From positions 26,394,501-26,458,500 of the forward strand of contig NC_080577.1 of assembly GCF_029962835.1 (NCBI RefSeq): a DNA stretch of 64,000 bases, in the 5' to 3' direction. The translations under genes were made by a program, and so were the position numbers. The notes beneath the pieces were generated by a model. The model was not told where the DNA came from, searched no databases, and worked only from the letters and a program-made list of their open reading frames with translations. Shown in pieces: positions 22,981 through 35,363 of this stretch; position 1 is the first letter of the stretch; each line of letters starts with the position of its first letter. This DNA comes from Magnolia sinica (taxonomy: Eukaryota > Streptophyta > Magnoliopsida > Magnoliales > Magnoliaceae).

Positions 22981-25689
22981 TTGGGCTAGATTTCGGTAAG
23001 GTAGTGCACGTGTGTAGTTTGTGAGCATGTCAGAACCGATTGCGGTCCGATTCAAATTGAATGCTACTGACCCTTGACGTCGAGATAGAGCGGTAGAATT
23101 AAATAGAGGTAAACCGACCATCTATTCTACCAACTGTCAAGTGTACTATTAGGCGATTTATGGGGGATGAGGCTTTTCCTTTTATAGGTTCTTTTTTTTT
23201 TGCCTTGAGAACCAAGGACTTTCAAAAGTACAACAAGTTTTATTCAAATGAAAACAACGAAATATTAAAACTTATAACTATTAAGCATCATTGGCTGAGA
23301 GTAGTGGGGTGCTTAACCAAGTAGCGTGCTAATGAGTGGAGGATAGATAATATAAGTCTTACAAACTACCGTCGACCTAGCGTATGAACGTAAGTGGACG
23401 ATTCTTAAAACTAAAGTCGTCTTTCAAATCCCACAAACAAACACAGATAGAATGAAATTACAACCACTGGTTATGACTAAGTTAGTCCTACATAAGATAA
23501 GGATGGACAAGACTACTCCTAGATACTAAGGGGTCTAGGCTTATAAGTGGTGGAGAGGATAAATGTCTTGGGGGACTGGATAAAGAGCGTTGCATTTGAA
23601 TTGATTTGTTTGAGAGTTGTTTTCATTTCCTCAATGATTTTGATCGATTCTCTCTAGATATAATCTCCTTCGCTATTTATAGATTTCCCAGTAACATTGT
23701 AAAAATAATCTCTATTATGTGGCGACGTCCTATATTGCCAACTATAAAGTAGTGGTTGCCTTTAGTCATTCATGATTTTACCTTTGTTGAATGCATGGTT
23801 ATTGAAATAGTCGATTATCGATCATGCCTTGATGTTGACGTACCCGAATAGTTTCTCATTCTTATTCACGGGTTATCTAAGTGGTACCATTCTTAGAGGC
23901 CAGGTTATTAATGAGCAAGCCATCGTATATCAAGTGCACAATGTGAAGATCTTGCGCCCGCCATATGACTGCACCTACATTGTTGGATTTGGCACTATCA
24001 GATCTGCCTAAACACCATCATTCTCTACTAGAGTATCATTAATCATATCTCCATGTGCGGCTCATCGGTCACGATTTTCTGAAAGATGAAAACTAGTAAA
24101 TTTCATTTTCTCATTCATTTGATCTGATTTAAGACCTCAGATGGGTCACACCAGGTTGGCCTATTTGTATATGGAGTGGCATGTCTAGTGAGTAGATCAG
24201 CCTGACTTCCACCCTAGTTGATCTTCATGGTCCCTCTGAATAGTTTGGATGTTCTACTAAAGTAATACATTGGGAAAATACGGGGCTACATGTGAAGAAA
24301 AGTCCACATGCATTGTCTAGTGCCCACATGGGAACATTTCTCAAGAAAGTTATAATGATACAAGTGGCGGGTCCTCTCAGTGACCATGACTATATATTAC
24401 TATGCGACCTATGTTTTGATGGACTAAAAACACAAAGGTCCCGAATGTTAAGTGGGGCCCATGTTTCTATGAAATGGAGAGGTGGTCTTGGCCTTGGGAC
24501 ACCTGAATGTTGTAATCAATGGCATTTGTTTTTCAACTACACACCAAAACCATGAATGAATGGGCATTTCCTTAGAAAGAGGTGTAAGTGCTCCCAAAAT
24601 CCTCTACAATGCCTGTTGTACGCTGTGGGTACAACATTCCCAACTCCAGATGTGTGCTTGCGTGTGAGATATCCACTTCGTTCATCAGGTTCGTCCCTTA
24701 TCGTTAGGGCATACAGGTAAAAATCAGCCCGATCAACAACTCAAGTGGGCCACACCTCAATGAACAATGGAGAAGGGATGGAAAACGACCTACCATGTTG
24801 CATGTATTCCATCTAATCCGTTCATCAGGGGTGCTTCACAAGGATAAAGGGTATTCCAAAAATTAGCCAGACCTAAAACTCTGTCAAGCCGAACCGCATG
24901 AACTTTAGTGGTTAGAGGGTTGATTTTAAATTTTTTTCATTTGGCTGGGCCCACTTGAGTATTGGGTCAGGATATCTTCAGGCATGTATAGTAAACATGA
25001 AATGACTCACCTAATGAACAAAGTGGATGTCACACAAGTAACAGTAATGTGGTCCCCACAACGCTTTGGTACTGTAGAGGATTACGGATTTACAGTCCAG
25101 TATACTAGTTTTACCACATTAATTAACTAGATGTTGAAAAAGGAAAGGATCCAAATTGAAGAGAAATGATCTGGTGAGGCATGTACATGAAAACATTTCC
25201 TTGTACCTAGATGCATTTGGACTCTTTAGCATCCACCTCACCTATTTGGACCATCTATTAATTACGTGATCTAGTCCACTCTTCATACGTTGGCTCGAAA
25301 AATCATATTGATCGGATGATCCAAACAATAATTATTGGCTTGTAAAATGGATGGAAAAAATTATTCATAGAGGATAAGTTCAGTCATGGATGTTTATGAC
25401 CATCAGATTAAGGAGTCATTCAGGTCAAAGTATTTTCACGATTCTTCGGCCTTATCGTGTAAGTTTATGGCTCTAGTCGACCATGAACTGTTATCACACT
25501 AAATCGGCTAGTGGCGACTCCAACTATTTTAAATGTATTATTTTGGCCATCTTAGAAAGGTATTGCATGGCCAAGGAAGTCAAGATGAGCTAACAAACCA
25601 TATACAGAGAGCCATCATGACCTAAAAAAAGGATTAACTGCAAACGATAAGAAAAACACCATCCCGTAAAAGGCAATCTTCCACCATGT
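22981..25689. other. No gene seen; old repeat-derived DNA
   Basis: Short open frames (for example 23829-24011 and 24292-24555) show no recognisable domain. The stretch 23200-23300 is AT-rich and resembles decayed LTR text. From 24100 on, words of the AGTGGGCCACAC type recur. Nothing firmer can be said. Confidence 0.4.
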
Positions 25690-28600
25690 GTTACATATTT
25701 AGCATTGCGTACATGCATGTTGTGGGAAGGGCGTTCACACTTGCGTAATCTGCATCTACATAACTTACGAGTTTCTCCTCATAATTTTAAAAAACTAAGA
25801 CACAGTTCGTGGTACCTCGTATGTACCGAAGTAATCATTTCATTACTTTTTAATGTTGCTTGGCAGATTTTAACATATATTTGTTCACAATATAAACCAC
25901 ATGTGAAATGTTTGGTTTAATATAGACCATGACATATATAAGACTGTTAACTGCGCTCAAGTAGGACACATGAGACATATATCGCTTTTCTTCATCTGAC
26001 GTAGGACATAACTCTGAAGAAAGTCGAAAGTGAGCAACGTGGGGAATGCTAACTAGTTTTGCCTTTTTCAGTCCAAACTTAACTAAGATCTTCTCAAGAA
26101 TTTTCTCATGAGATAACCATAGGTTTCTCCTTTCCCTATATCTATGTATATCGATGTTGAGATATTCTTTACAACCCCTAGATCTTTCATCTCAAATGCT
26201 CTAAATAATTAAACCTTCAATATGTTAATTTCAGATATGACATAACTTGAGATAAGTATATTATCAATATACAACACCAGAATAATGAATTATCTATCAC
26301 TTAATGCTCTAGAATAGACATAATGATCGAATTCACTTTAGATAAACTGTTGTCTCAACATAAAAGAGTAAAATTTCTTATACCACTGCTTAAGCAACTA
26401 TTTCAGGTCGTACAATGACTTCTTTAACTTGTAAAATGAATTATCTTTTCCTTGAACCTCGAATCCTTTTAGGTTGCTTCATGTAGATCCACTCTTCTAG
26501 TTCCCCATCTAAAAACACGATCTTCATATCTAACTGTTCCAGTTCCAGATTGTATTGGGTAATTAAAGCTAATACCAATATGATAGATATTTGCTTTACC
26601 ATTGAAGCGAATATCTCACTGAAGTTGACACCCTCCTTCTGATCATAACCCTTCCCCACCAATCTAGCCTTCTACCTATTCAGTTTCTTTCAGTAAATTC
26701 ACTTGTAAATGATCGTTTTTTTGCCTAATAGGCAACTGCATCAGCTCCCAAGTTTGATTTTTGTATAAAGAGTCATTCTCATAATGCATCACTTTCATTC
26801 TCTTCTCTACATCTTTTTCTTTTAATAATTCTTAAAAAGTAGACGAATTCCTCTTATTTATAATGAGAACAAATGCAATGTTAGAGTCATCCTTGTGTTT
26901 CAACCGCACCTTATGATCCCTTAGTGAATTTCTCCCGATAGGTGGTTGCTCCACCTCTTCTTGTACCTCTACTTGTACCTTAGGTTCTACAAGTGTTTCA
27001 CCCTTGTTTGTTTCAAAATCAATAACTGATTTTTTCGTTTTCTTATGCTCATCATTCCGAAATAAGGAACGTTCATCAAACTTGATGGCCAGGATAAATA
27101 TGAATTTTTCTGAAACTCGGTCATATAATCTATAACCTTTTACCTCATCACCATAGCCAACAAAAGTACACTTTTATTAATCTTTTCGTTTAACTTATCT
27201 CTCTCAAATGAGAGTAAGCATTGCAACCAAATATCCGCAACCACAAGTAATTAACCACCTAAACACTATATACTTCTTATGAAATTTTACAATCAATAAC
27301 TGTAGAGGGAGATCGATTTACTAAATAGAAAACCATAAGACTTCAACCCATATCTCTTGCCGAACCCAGAATTACTCAACATATCCGGGGCCTTTACAAA
27401 AGAGTCCGGTTCATACGTTCAGCTACACAATTCTATCCAAGTGTATGCCTCACCATGTTGTGCCTCACTATCTACTCACTCTTATAGTATTGATTAAATT
27501 TACTTGAAGTAAATTTACTATCATCAAAATTTTCACATTCCATTTTGCCTGATTTTTAGCCATAACCTTTCAAGTCTTAAAAGTAGTAAAAATATCGAAT
27601 TTATACTTCAAAAAGTAAATGCAAACCTTCCTTATAAAGTCTTCAATGAATGTAACAAATTATGATGAACCTCATCCACAAACAACAAGCGGTGACCCCC
27701 ACACATAAGAATATGCATAATCTAGTTGAACTTTAATATCATGCTTCCTGTTTTTAAAGCATAACTTAGATTGTTTCTCACATATGCAATGTTCACATAT
27801 GTCTGAATCAAAACTTTTAAAATTAGGAATTAAGTGATGATCGAGAAATACCTTCAAACCTTGCTTGCTTATGTCGCTTAGGTTCACATGCCACAAACAT
27901 GCCGACGTGAACTCCGTTACAGATCATGTATCTTCACTTGATATGGTATTTTCGATCAACTTATAAATATTTTTCCTCATCTATACTTTCATGACTATGA
28001 GTGCCCCTTTTGAAACCTTCAAAACACATTCATAATCGGTGAACTTGCACCTAAATACATCTAGAGCTCCCAGAGATATCAGATTCTTCTTCACACTCAG
28101 AAACTGCCTCATATCAGTCAGAGGACACTCTACCCTATCAAACATCTTGATGCAAACTTAACCAATTCTGACCATCTTACAGGAATGATCGTTTCCCATA
28201 AGAATTAGATTACCATCATGCTCGCTATATGTGGTAAACTAACCTCAATGAGGACACATGGTACGATACTCCTGTATCAAAATTCACCCATGATAGAAGT
28301 AACAGATATTGGACACTAATAACACATCACAACCATCCGATCCTTCACTAGATTCCAATGAATTGGCTTCCTTCGGCAAATCATCTAATATCTCATCTTT
28401 TTGGATTTTGAGATATTGAAAATCATTCTTTATATGTCCCATCCTCTGACAATTACAACACTTTAATTTGCCTTCACCTTTTGACTTAAATTTAGATAGG
28501 GACTTTCCTTTCTCTCGGTTAGATGGTCTTTCCCGAGAAAATAATGTATTCGTATAAGTACCTTTGTATATGCTCTTTTTGCTTAACTGTTTCGATTGAA

Positions 28601-28820
28601 GGGCTAAGATAACGGTCTCCATGTCCTAGGTATCCCCACCATAATAAAGAGAATCAATTAGATACTCATAGGATTCTAAGAAAGATATCAACAAATAAGG
28701 GATTTGTCATCTTCGTCGATCATTACCTCCATGCTTATCGACTTGCAAATTAGCTTGTTGAAGACGTTAATGTGCTTAGAGAAATTCGACCTTTTTGCCA
28801 TCTTTAGAGTGGCCACCTGT
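25690..28820 (-). mobile_element. Tork-like Ty1/Copia fossil: gag 3' half to RNase H
   Basis: Read right to left, the recognisable parts are a gag stretch with a zinc-knuckle remnant (CCNCQRMGHIKND, about 28450), a GAG-pre-integrase and integrase start (about 27670-27900, MWHVNLSDISKQGL.. and VWGSP), reverse transcriptase (about 26440-26660, YDQKEGVNFSEIFA and LEQLDMKIVFLDGELEE), then late RT and RNase H text down to about 25690 (SHVSYLSAV, YVDADYA). The order gag-IN-RT-RH is that of Copia, and the wording is that of the Tork lineage. The element is heavily broken, with many breaks. It continues on the far side of the Tekay-like insertion. Its left LTR was not recognised. Confidence 0.8.
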
Positions 28821-31800
28821 TGTAATGACCCTGGAAATTTTGTGCTTATCTTTCCCTAAGTAGTTATTTTTGGGGTAATTAACGCTATACTCGATTGCTT
28901 GTGAAATTCGTATCAATCACTTTAAATTTGATCTGCATGACTCAAAATGTGTAGATTAGTTAGCGCTATGTTACTCTGAAATCTGGGATCCATCGCTAAA
29001 TCCAGTTGTTCTGGAGAATTTTTGGAAGATCCGGATCGGACTGACCGCGCGTCGAAAGTCCGATAGCGATGATCTTAGTTATGATGATCACTATGTTGGG
29101 CTTGACCATCACCTCGAAAATCAAGTCCATGTGATGTTCGGGTCGATTTGATTGAGTTTGGAGTGAAGAGTGTGAGAACGATTGGATATTTATTAAGCTT
29201 TTATGAAATTGAGTCGTGTGCCTGCGCGATGATTTTAAGCAATCTAATCGTTGGATTCTCGACCCAATTTCACCCTCTCGATCATGGAAGGTGGCCTGAT
29301 ATCCTTGTGCTTGTAGGACTGATCGAGATTCCGTGACCGTTAAATTGAGTGTGGTCCGCCACGCCTGATCCAAGAGCCGGTCGGTATGAAAACTCACCCT
29401 GACCTAGATCTATGGTCAAGAAGCTTAAGTCCGACCTTTCGTGGTTTTTGGCCCACCAGAAGTGCTTCGTTGGATCGAGAGAGACTTACTTTGGTTATAA
29501 CCTAAGTATACCTTGGCCCTAGGGTTATTTTCATCAATATGAGGCCTATTTATAGTCCTTAAACCCTAGCTCTCTTTTCCATACGAATTTTCTCTAACCC
29601 TAGCTTGGAAAGAGAGTGGAAAAGAGAGAGTAAGTGAGAGAGAAGTTGGTGAATCATCTTGGATTCTTTCCTGTTCTTTTACATCCTTGAACCTTCGCTT
29701 TGAATCGTTATTCTGACGATTCTGAGTTCATCTTAGGGTAAGTTAACCTAACCCTAATCTGTATTAGAGCTTAGATTAGTCTTGGTGTTGTTGTATCTCA
29801 TTTCTATCCTTGTTTTAGGGTATTCTATCGCTGTTGACGAAGACATCTCGTCTAAATCAGTTCGGTGTTTCTTTTTTGGCTTAAGGTGCCGACTTTAAGT
29901 GTATAAGTTATGGTTTTCAAGGCTTTCAATGCCAGTTAATGATTTATTCTTGTTATGGATGAGATTTCACATGCCAAATGTTATGTTTATGTTGCGTTCC
30001 TGATATGCATGTGTTATATTGAGATTTGTGTATTCTATGTGTATGTATAAAGTACCGTATACGTATAAAATATGCACTTGTGTTTGCCATGATTATTTGT
30101 CGTGTATGTATGCTAGATGTATGTGCGACAACTCCTTGGTAAAAGGAATTGTCCAAATGCTTGTATTTCAACATGCGTCATGTGTGTTGTTTTATGTATT
30201 CTAAGTGTTTGTAGAAATGCCTGAATGATCTAAAGTGTAACTTATTACACTATTTGTGGGCGTTGAGAAGTGATTCTCAACACTCCTATTGATGTGTATG
30301 ATTTCCTCCATGTCAGTTACATTCCTTGTTATTTAATTTCAAGCATTGCTTATGCTTTCATTTATGTTAAGTTGATATTCTTCAAATGCTTGAGTACCAC
30401 ATGATTGAAGTTGTTGTTCCATTACTGTTCTACATTTAATGCGAATATCTGTCATAGTGTAATGTGTTTGGGACTATGAATAGTCCAGGAAATCGGTAAT
30501 CTGCCTTAAGGATTGTGGCTGAGATTGCTTTCGCCACGTAGGACGTATTAGACGAACCCGAGTCGTATTAGAGTTGTCGGCAGTGGTTTGGCCACACGGA
30601 GTGTTTGCGCACTCTATGTCGCTCAACCCAACGTGCGCTCGTGCTAGTCGAGTTCGTCAAGTAACCCGATTATCCGATGTATGTTCACCATGTATGGACG
30701 TTACTGCTTGAATCTAGGGTACCGAACTTACCAATGAAATCCTATTAACCATGGTACCTTGATCCGCTAAGACTCATGAGCCGGACATGGTGATATGGGA
30801 CACCGTGGTCGCTATCGGCCTACGCTGGGGTGACGAGCCTCCCCATAGTGACCAGTGAGTAACCAAACTCGTGAGCCAATTATGGTGGTATGGGACACTA
30901 TATTCGCTTTGTCGGCCTACATTGATTGGTGACGAGCCCTTTGTAGTGACCTCGAGCATGCCTGGATACCGCATTGAGGTGAGGAGCCTTAGTGTAGTAA
31001 GGAAGGTATGATAGACGTGCATTGATTGGTGACAAGCCCTTTGCTATGACCTACAATCATATGATCGTATGAGAAGTCTAGGATCGACGACCCTAGAATG
31101 AATCACTGTTTGGATGGTGATATGAGGAAGGTACTTTAGCTTTCCAATCTTGCCGTATGAAAAGGACTAATAACAACTTGGCAATCATATCCATGCACCG
31201 CATTTGCATGTGCTTTGTAGATGTGGCGCACTTTGAGGTGGTGTCATGCGTAACATAAGATGAAGATGCTGAGGGTGTACGCGTGAGGGCACACATCATT
31301 TTACATACATCCTTGCATTAACAAGAGTACTTAGGATTTATTTAATTGTTCTGCATTATCATTATGCTTGATTGAACTGATAACATGTTAACCAGTGCCT
31401 TATTGTTCCACTGAGTTGATCACTCACTCCCACGTTAGGGCGGTGTTAAACACCCACCGGACTGTCTTAGTTCCGATATTGCAGATGTGGATGCGACTTC
31501 GAGGCGGAGCGGGAGATGGATGATGATGAGGTCGCTTTCTCTTATATGTAGTTTTCAGACGGGTTCTAGCGAGCTTGTTCTGATGCGCATGCTGGGATTA
31601 TTTTTGAGATTTAAATGATGTAATCTTGATACTTGTAATTTTGATAATAACACTTTCATACGACCTGGCTTGTATATGTACTTCAGGGATTCACACTTGT
31701 ACACATATTTTTCTATAAGTCTTCCGCTTACTTTATTCACTTATCCCTGAATCATATCTATGTTTTGGCTTAATCTATTCCACGTTTATGCACTAATACA

Positions 31801-31895
31801 GTCAACATACATCCATCATTAAATATGTTGCATAAGTGATGTTTTGGAACTCGGGAGCTGAGTTATGCTCGACCCCCGAATTTCAGGGCGTTACA
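28821..31895 (+). mobile_element. Tekay-like Gypsy element, 5' LTR
   Basis: Starts TGTAATGACCC and ends GGGCGTTACA, 3075 bp. It is directly followed by an initiator-Met primer site. The same sequence recurs as the 3' LTR at 38849-39945 plus 51428-53443. By eye the copies agree at roughly 93-96%. A TATTTATAG-type promoter word at about 29547 precedes a pyrimidine-rich leader. No matching 5-bp target duplication is seen between the outer flanks (CCTGT on the left, ATATG on the right). Confidence 0.9.
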
Positions 31896-31898
31896 AGT

Positions 31899-31916
31899 TG
31901 GTATCAGAGCATGATC
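31899..31916 (+). promoter_or_regulatory. Primer binding site, tRNA-iMet type
   Basis: TGGTATCAGAGC lies 3 bp after the 5' LTR. This is complementary to the 3' end of plant initiator methionine tRNA and is the usual minus-strand primer site of chromoviruses and Copia elements. Confidence 0.9.
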
Positions 31917-32681
31917 TGGATTAAACTGGACCTAGGTTATGGTCACACACCGCACGTTGTCTCCACTTTAGTGTATTTGGGTGCGGGCCTATTGTAGATT
32001 TTGTGTTTGTGCTCCGTAGCTTCTATCGGCGAAAGTTTCTTGAAAACGTTCGCTGAGATCGAGTCTGTGCTCTCTCCTAATCACACACAGCGACCCGAAA
32101 CCTTTTTTAGATCATCTATTAATGAGCTTAGATGGTTTATCATCTTGTTTTAACCCTTACACCTTCAAAAAATCTTTATTTTAATCAGATTTCTGTCAGA
32201 ATGGCTCGATAGGCGTCAAATCATGCAAGGAGCCGATCGGGGCATTTTTTGTGGGGCCCAGGGGGGAACCACATCATTCTGAGCATGGGGGACCAGGAGG
32301 ACCTCGCCCAAATGGCGAGGCATCGCCGGCCAGTCCAGAGACCGGCGATGCCATCGCCGGTTCGGCGAGGGCTCGCCGATCAGCGGGCTAGGCGGGCCGG
32401 GCCGGCGCGGGCCGATGATTTCTAGGCCTAGTGTGGCCCACCCCTCCACGGTTCTCTATTTGAAACCCTTCCTATAACCTATTTCCTTCACAATCTCCCC
32501 TCCCAAGCTCTCCTTTTCTTGAAAACCCTCTCCAATCTTCTCCAAATCTCTTCCAAATCCTCTTCTTCTTCCATTTTCGTGCAAACCCCATCACCCCATC
32601 TCAAAACCCTCAATCTCATTGTTGATTTCCCTCCTTTTCCTTCTCATTTGAGCTCTCACATTCTCTATTGAGATCCCTAGT

Positions 32682-33993
32682 GTGTGGAAGCTTCACCATC
32701 TTCCTATTTCTCTCTTTTTCTCATTTCTCATGGCCCTCTTTAAGTTCATCACGGGCATATTTTCCATTTCTACTCTTCTTTCTTTGATGGGGAAGAAGAG
32801 AGCGCCCGTGGATGAAGCCGGGCCTACCCGCCCAACCCGTGCACGGAGGCCGAGAGGTGCCGCCGCGAGCACGTCCGCCACTCGTGAATTCCAGACCAAG
32901 CGGGACCTTGATCCTCGAGCTCCCATTGGTAGAACTTTGTTGGCGGAGCTATCGCATGGAGTCTATGAAGGCCGTAGAGTCCTTTTTGAGGTTCATGTTG
33001 ATCCGCGGCTGTATGGTGAGTTTATGTTGTTGGAGCGCCTAGAAGGGGCTGGTTGCTGTCCCTTGTTTGAAGGTGAGTATCGCGCGAATGCTAGCACTGT
33101 TCGAGCCTTTTATGCCGATATTCTTGATCCTTCGCTGGAGCCTCTGCAGTTCAAGATTCCTTGTGGTAGCGGTCGAGTGGGTATTGTCAATGTTGCTTTG
33201 ATATCCCGACTCCTGAATGTGCCACTTGGTGAAGTGCATGCCAGCGAGAAGAATGTGAACAGTGTGCACGAGAGGGATCGTCGCACCCGATCCTTGTGTG
33301 GTCGTCTGGTCGAATGACAGTCAAATAGGAGTCTTCTGGCTACCTACATGACGGACGACTTCCGTTTGCTTCATCACATGTGTACGTTCAATGTATACCC
33401 AAGGTGGAGCAACCGCAGCGAGTGTACGCGCCTGATGGTGGATTTCCTGTATCAGGTGGGGCAGGAAGAGAAGTTGTGTGTGCCGACGTACGTCCTGCGC
33501 CAGATTATTCTCATCGCTCGTTCGAGTAGGAGGACCGAGTCGCTTCCATTTGGCCACCTCATTTGCAAGCTTGCACATGAGTTTGGCTATACGCTTGGAG
33601 CAGAGAAGCCGATTCCTGTTCGTCATATCAATCTGAGGACTCTTAAGCAGATGGAGATCGGTTTCGGTTGGCATGCCTCGAGAGTGAGGGAGTCCGAGAG
33701 CGATGGTGAAGAGAGTTATGTTGAAGGTGGTAGCAGAAGAGAAGGACGAGGAAGAGGTTGAGGCAGAGGATACGAGTGATAGCTCTCCTCCTATAGCGCC
33801 AGAGCAGAGCGCAGAGTGAGATGCCCGTCTTATACGGCTTGAAGAAGGGCAGGCTGTTCTATGCCAGAATATTATGGATCTTCGAGGCCTTGTGAAGCAT
33901 AAGTTTAAGAAGGTGACTCGAACTCTGAAGTCTATCTTGTGTTGCTTGCAGGATAAGGGTGCCCCACCTCCATCTCCTAATTTCGATGAGTAG
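32682..33993 (+). pseudogene. Extra coding region ahead of gag, plant-transposon-domain-like
   Basis: Between the primer site and gag lies a coding region that is not gag. Visible stretches include RANASTVRAFYADILD, ISRLLNVPLGEVH, LHHMCTFNVYPRWSNRSECT and LPFGHLICKLAHEFG. They are followed by an acidic linker and a short coiled-coil-like tail (ARLIRLEEGQAVL..). The order recalls the widespread 'putative plant transposon protein' domain (as I remember, Pfam Transposase_32), often found in plant repeat-derived proteins. Its function is unknown. It is in the same sense as gag and pol, as if an added first gene of the element. The copy is broken. Confidence 0.6.
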
Positions 33994-34290
33994 TTATCGT
34001 TGTGGCCGTCCTTTGCTTTGTTTGTTGTTTCCTTTCTATGTGTATCCATTGTTGGCTTTGTAGTTGGAGTTGTTTGTGGTTGTTGTAGTTGTTGTGGTTG
34101 TTTGTAGTGTTAGATGTTGTTGTTTTCATGCTTTCCTAGTCGTGATTTATGTATTGTTGCACTACTTATATTGCGACAATTTTGATTAATGGAATGCATG
34201 TTGTTTGTCTTTGGTGTTGTCTTTGTGTTGCTATGTGGATGGATTATGTGACGTAGAATCTGGACAGTTGCATCCTCTGTTGAATGTAGG

Positions 34291-35300
34291 GATGCCTCCT
34301 AAGGGTTCGAAGTCTTTAACCCGTCTCTCTTTGATTGAGTCGCTTCGGGGTTCCTCCCTTGAGCGATAGCGAGTCAGACCACAGGCGAGTCCGTCTCATG
34401 CCGGTGTTGGGCCGACACTTATGGTTCCTCCGATCACGCCCTCGGTTCTGGCCGAGCCGTGCGCTTCTCTGCTCCACTGCGATAGGTTTGAGCAGATGAT
34501 GTTGTTGATGCGGCAGCAGGCGGTAGCGGCAGGAGTTCCTCTCTTCCATGGCGGGCATCTTTGCTCAGTTAGGGGCGACTCCAACTGTTTCACCTATGCC
34601 TCCATCCGGGAGCCCAGTGCCCGCGGCACTTTCGAGCGATTCCGGCGCTTGCGACCTCCTACTTTTACAAGTACTCACAGACCGAGGAGGCCGAGTATTG
34701 GATCGACCGCATCTCTAAGATCGAGACCGGCACTGTTCTGAGGTTGAGCAAGTTGAGCTTGCCTCCTTTATGTTTGAGAAGGAGGCCGGTCTGTGGTGGG
34801 ACAGTGTTCTTCTCACTGTCGAGAAAGGTTTTGAGTGGTCGTGGTAGGCGTTTGAGGCGCGCTTCCATGAGAAGTATTTCTCGGTTACGTATCGACATGA
34901 GAAGGAGAGTGAGTTCCTTCGCCTTCGCTAGGGAGCGTTGTCGGTGACGGAGTATGAGAACCGGTTTCTTGAGTTGGGGCGGTATGTTCCTTTGATCTGG
35001 GCGATCGGCCAATGAGAATGCGGCGTTTCTCGAGGGTTTGAGACACGAGATCCGATCGAAGATTTCTTGTGCTAGCATTTCTTCTTATGCGAGCTAGTGA
35101 GTATGTCCTTGCGAGCAGAGCGGGACGGGGATAGGTCGTCCCGCATGCGAGCACCGATGGTTCCTAGGTCGCGACCGGACTTTCAGGGGTGCCCCTTTCC
35201 TCGGCAAGAGGCCGCGAGTAGATTCTCCTCCTAGGCATTCAGCGCCGCCCGCACGAGAGCTGATGTTCGTTGTTCTTATTGTGGGAAGACAGGCATTTGG
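34291..35300 (+). pseudogene. Tekay-like gag region
   Basis: Starts near MPPKGSKSLTRL. Capsid-type wording of chromovirus gag is visible in pieces (YWIDRISKIETGT and LRLSKLS near 34690-34760, then FHEKYF-like text near 34866). A single zinc-knuckle-like C-Y-C-GK-TG stretch lies near 35270-35295. Gag forms the cytoplasmic particle in which reverse transcription occurs. This copy is a fossil with several breaks. Confidence 0.75.
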
Positions 35301-35363
35301 ACCGTTTTACTTCTCCCGTATGCGAGCGGTGGTTTTACTCCACCGCAGAGGATTAGCCGTCCG

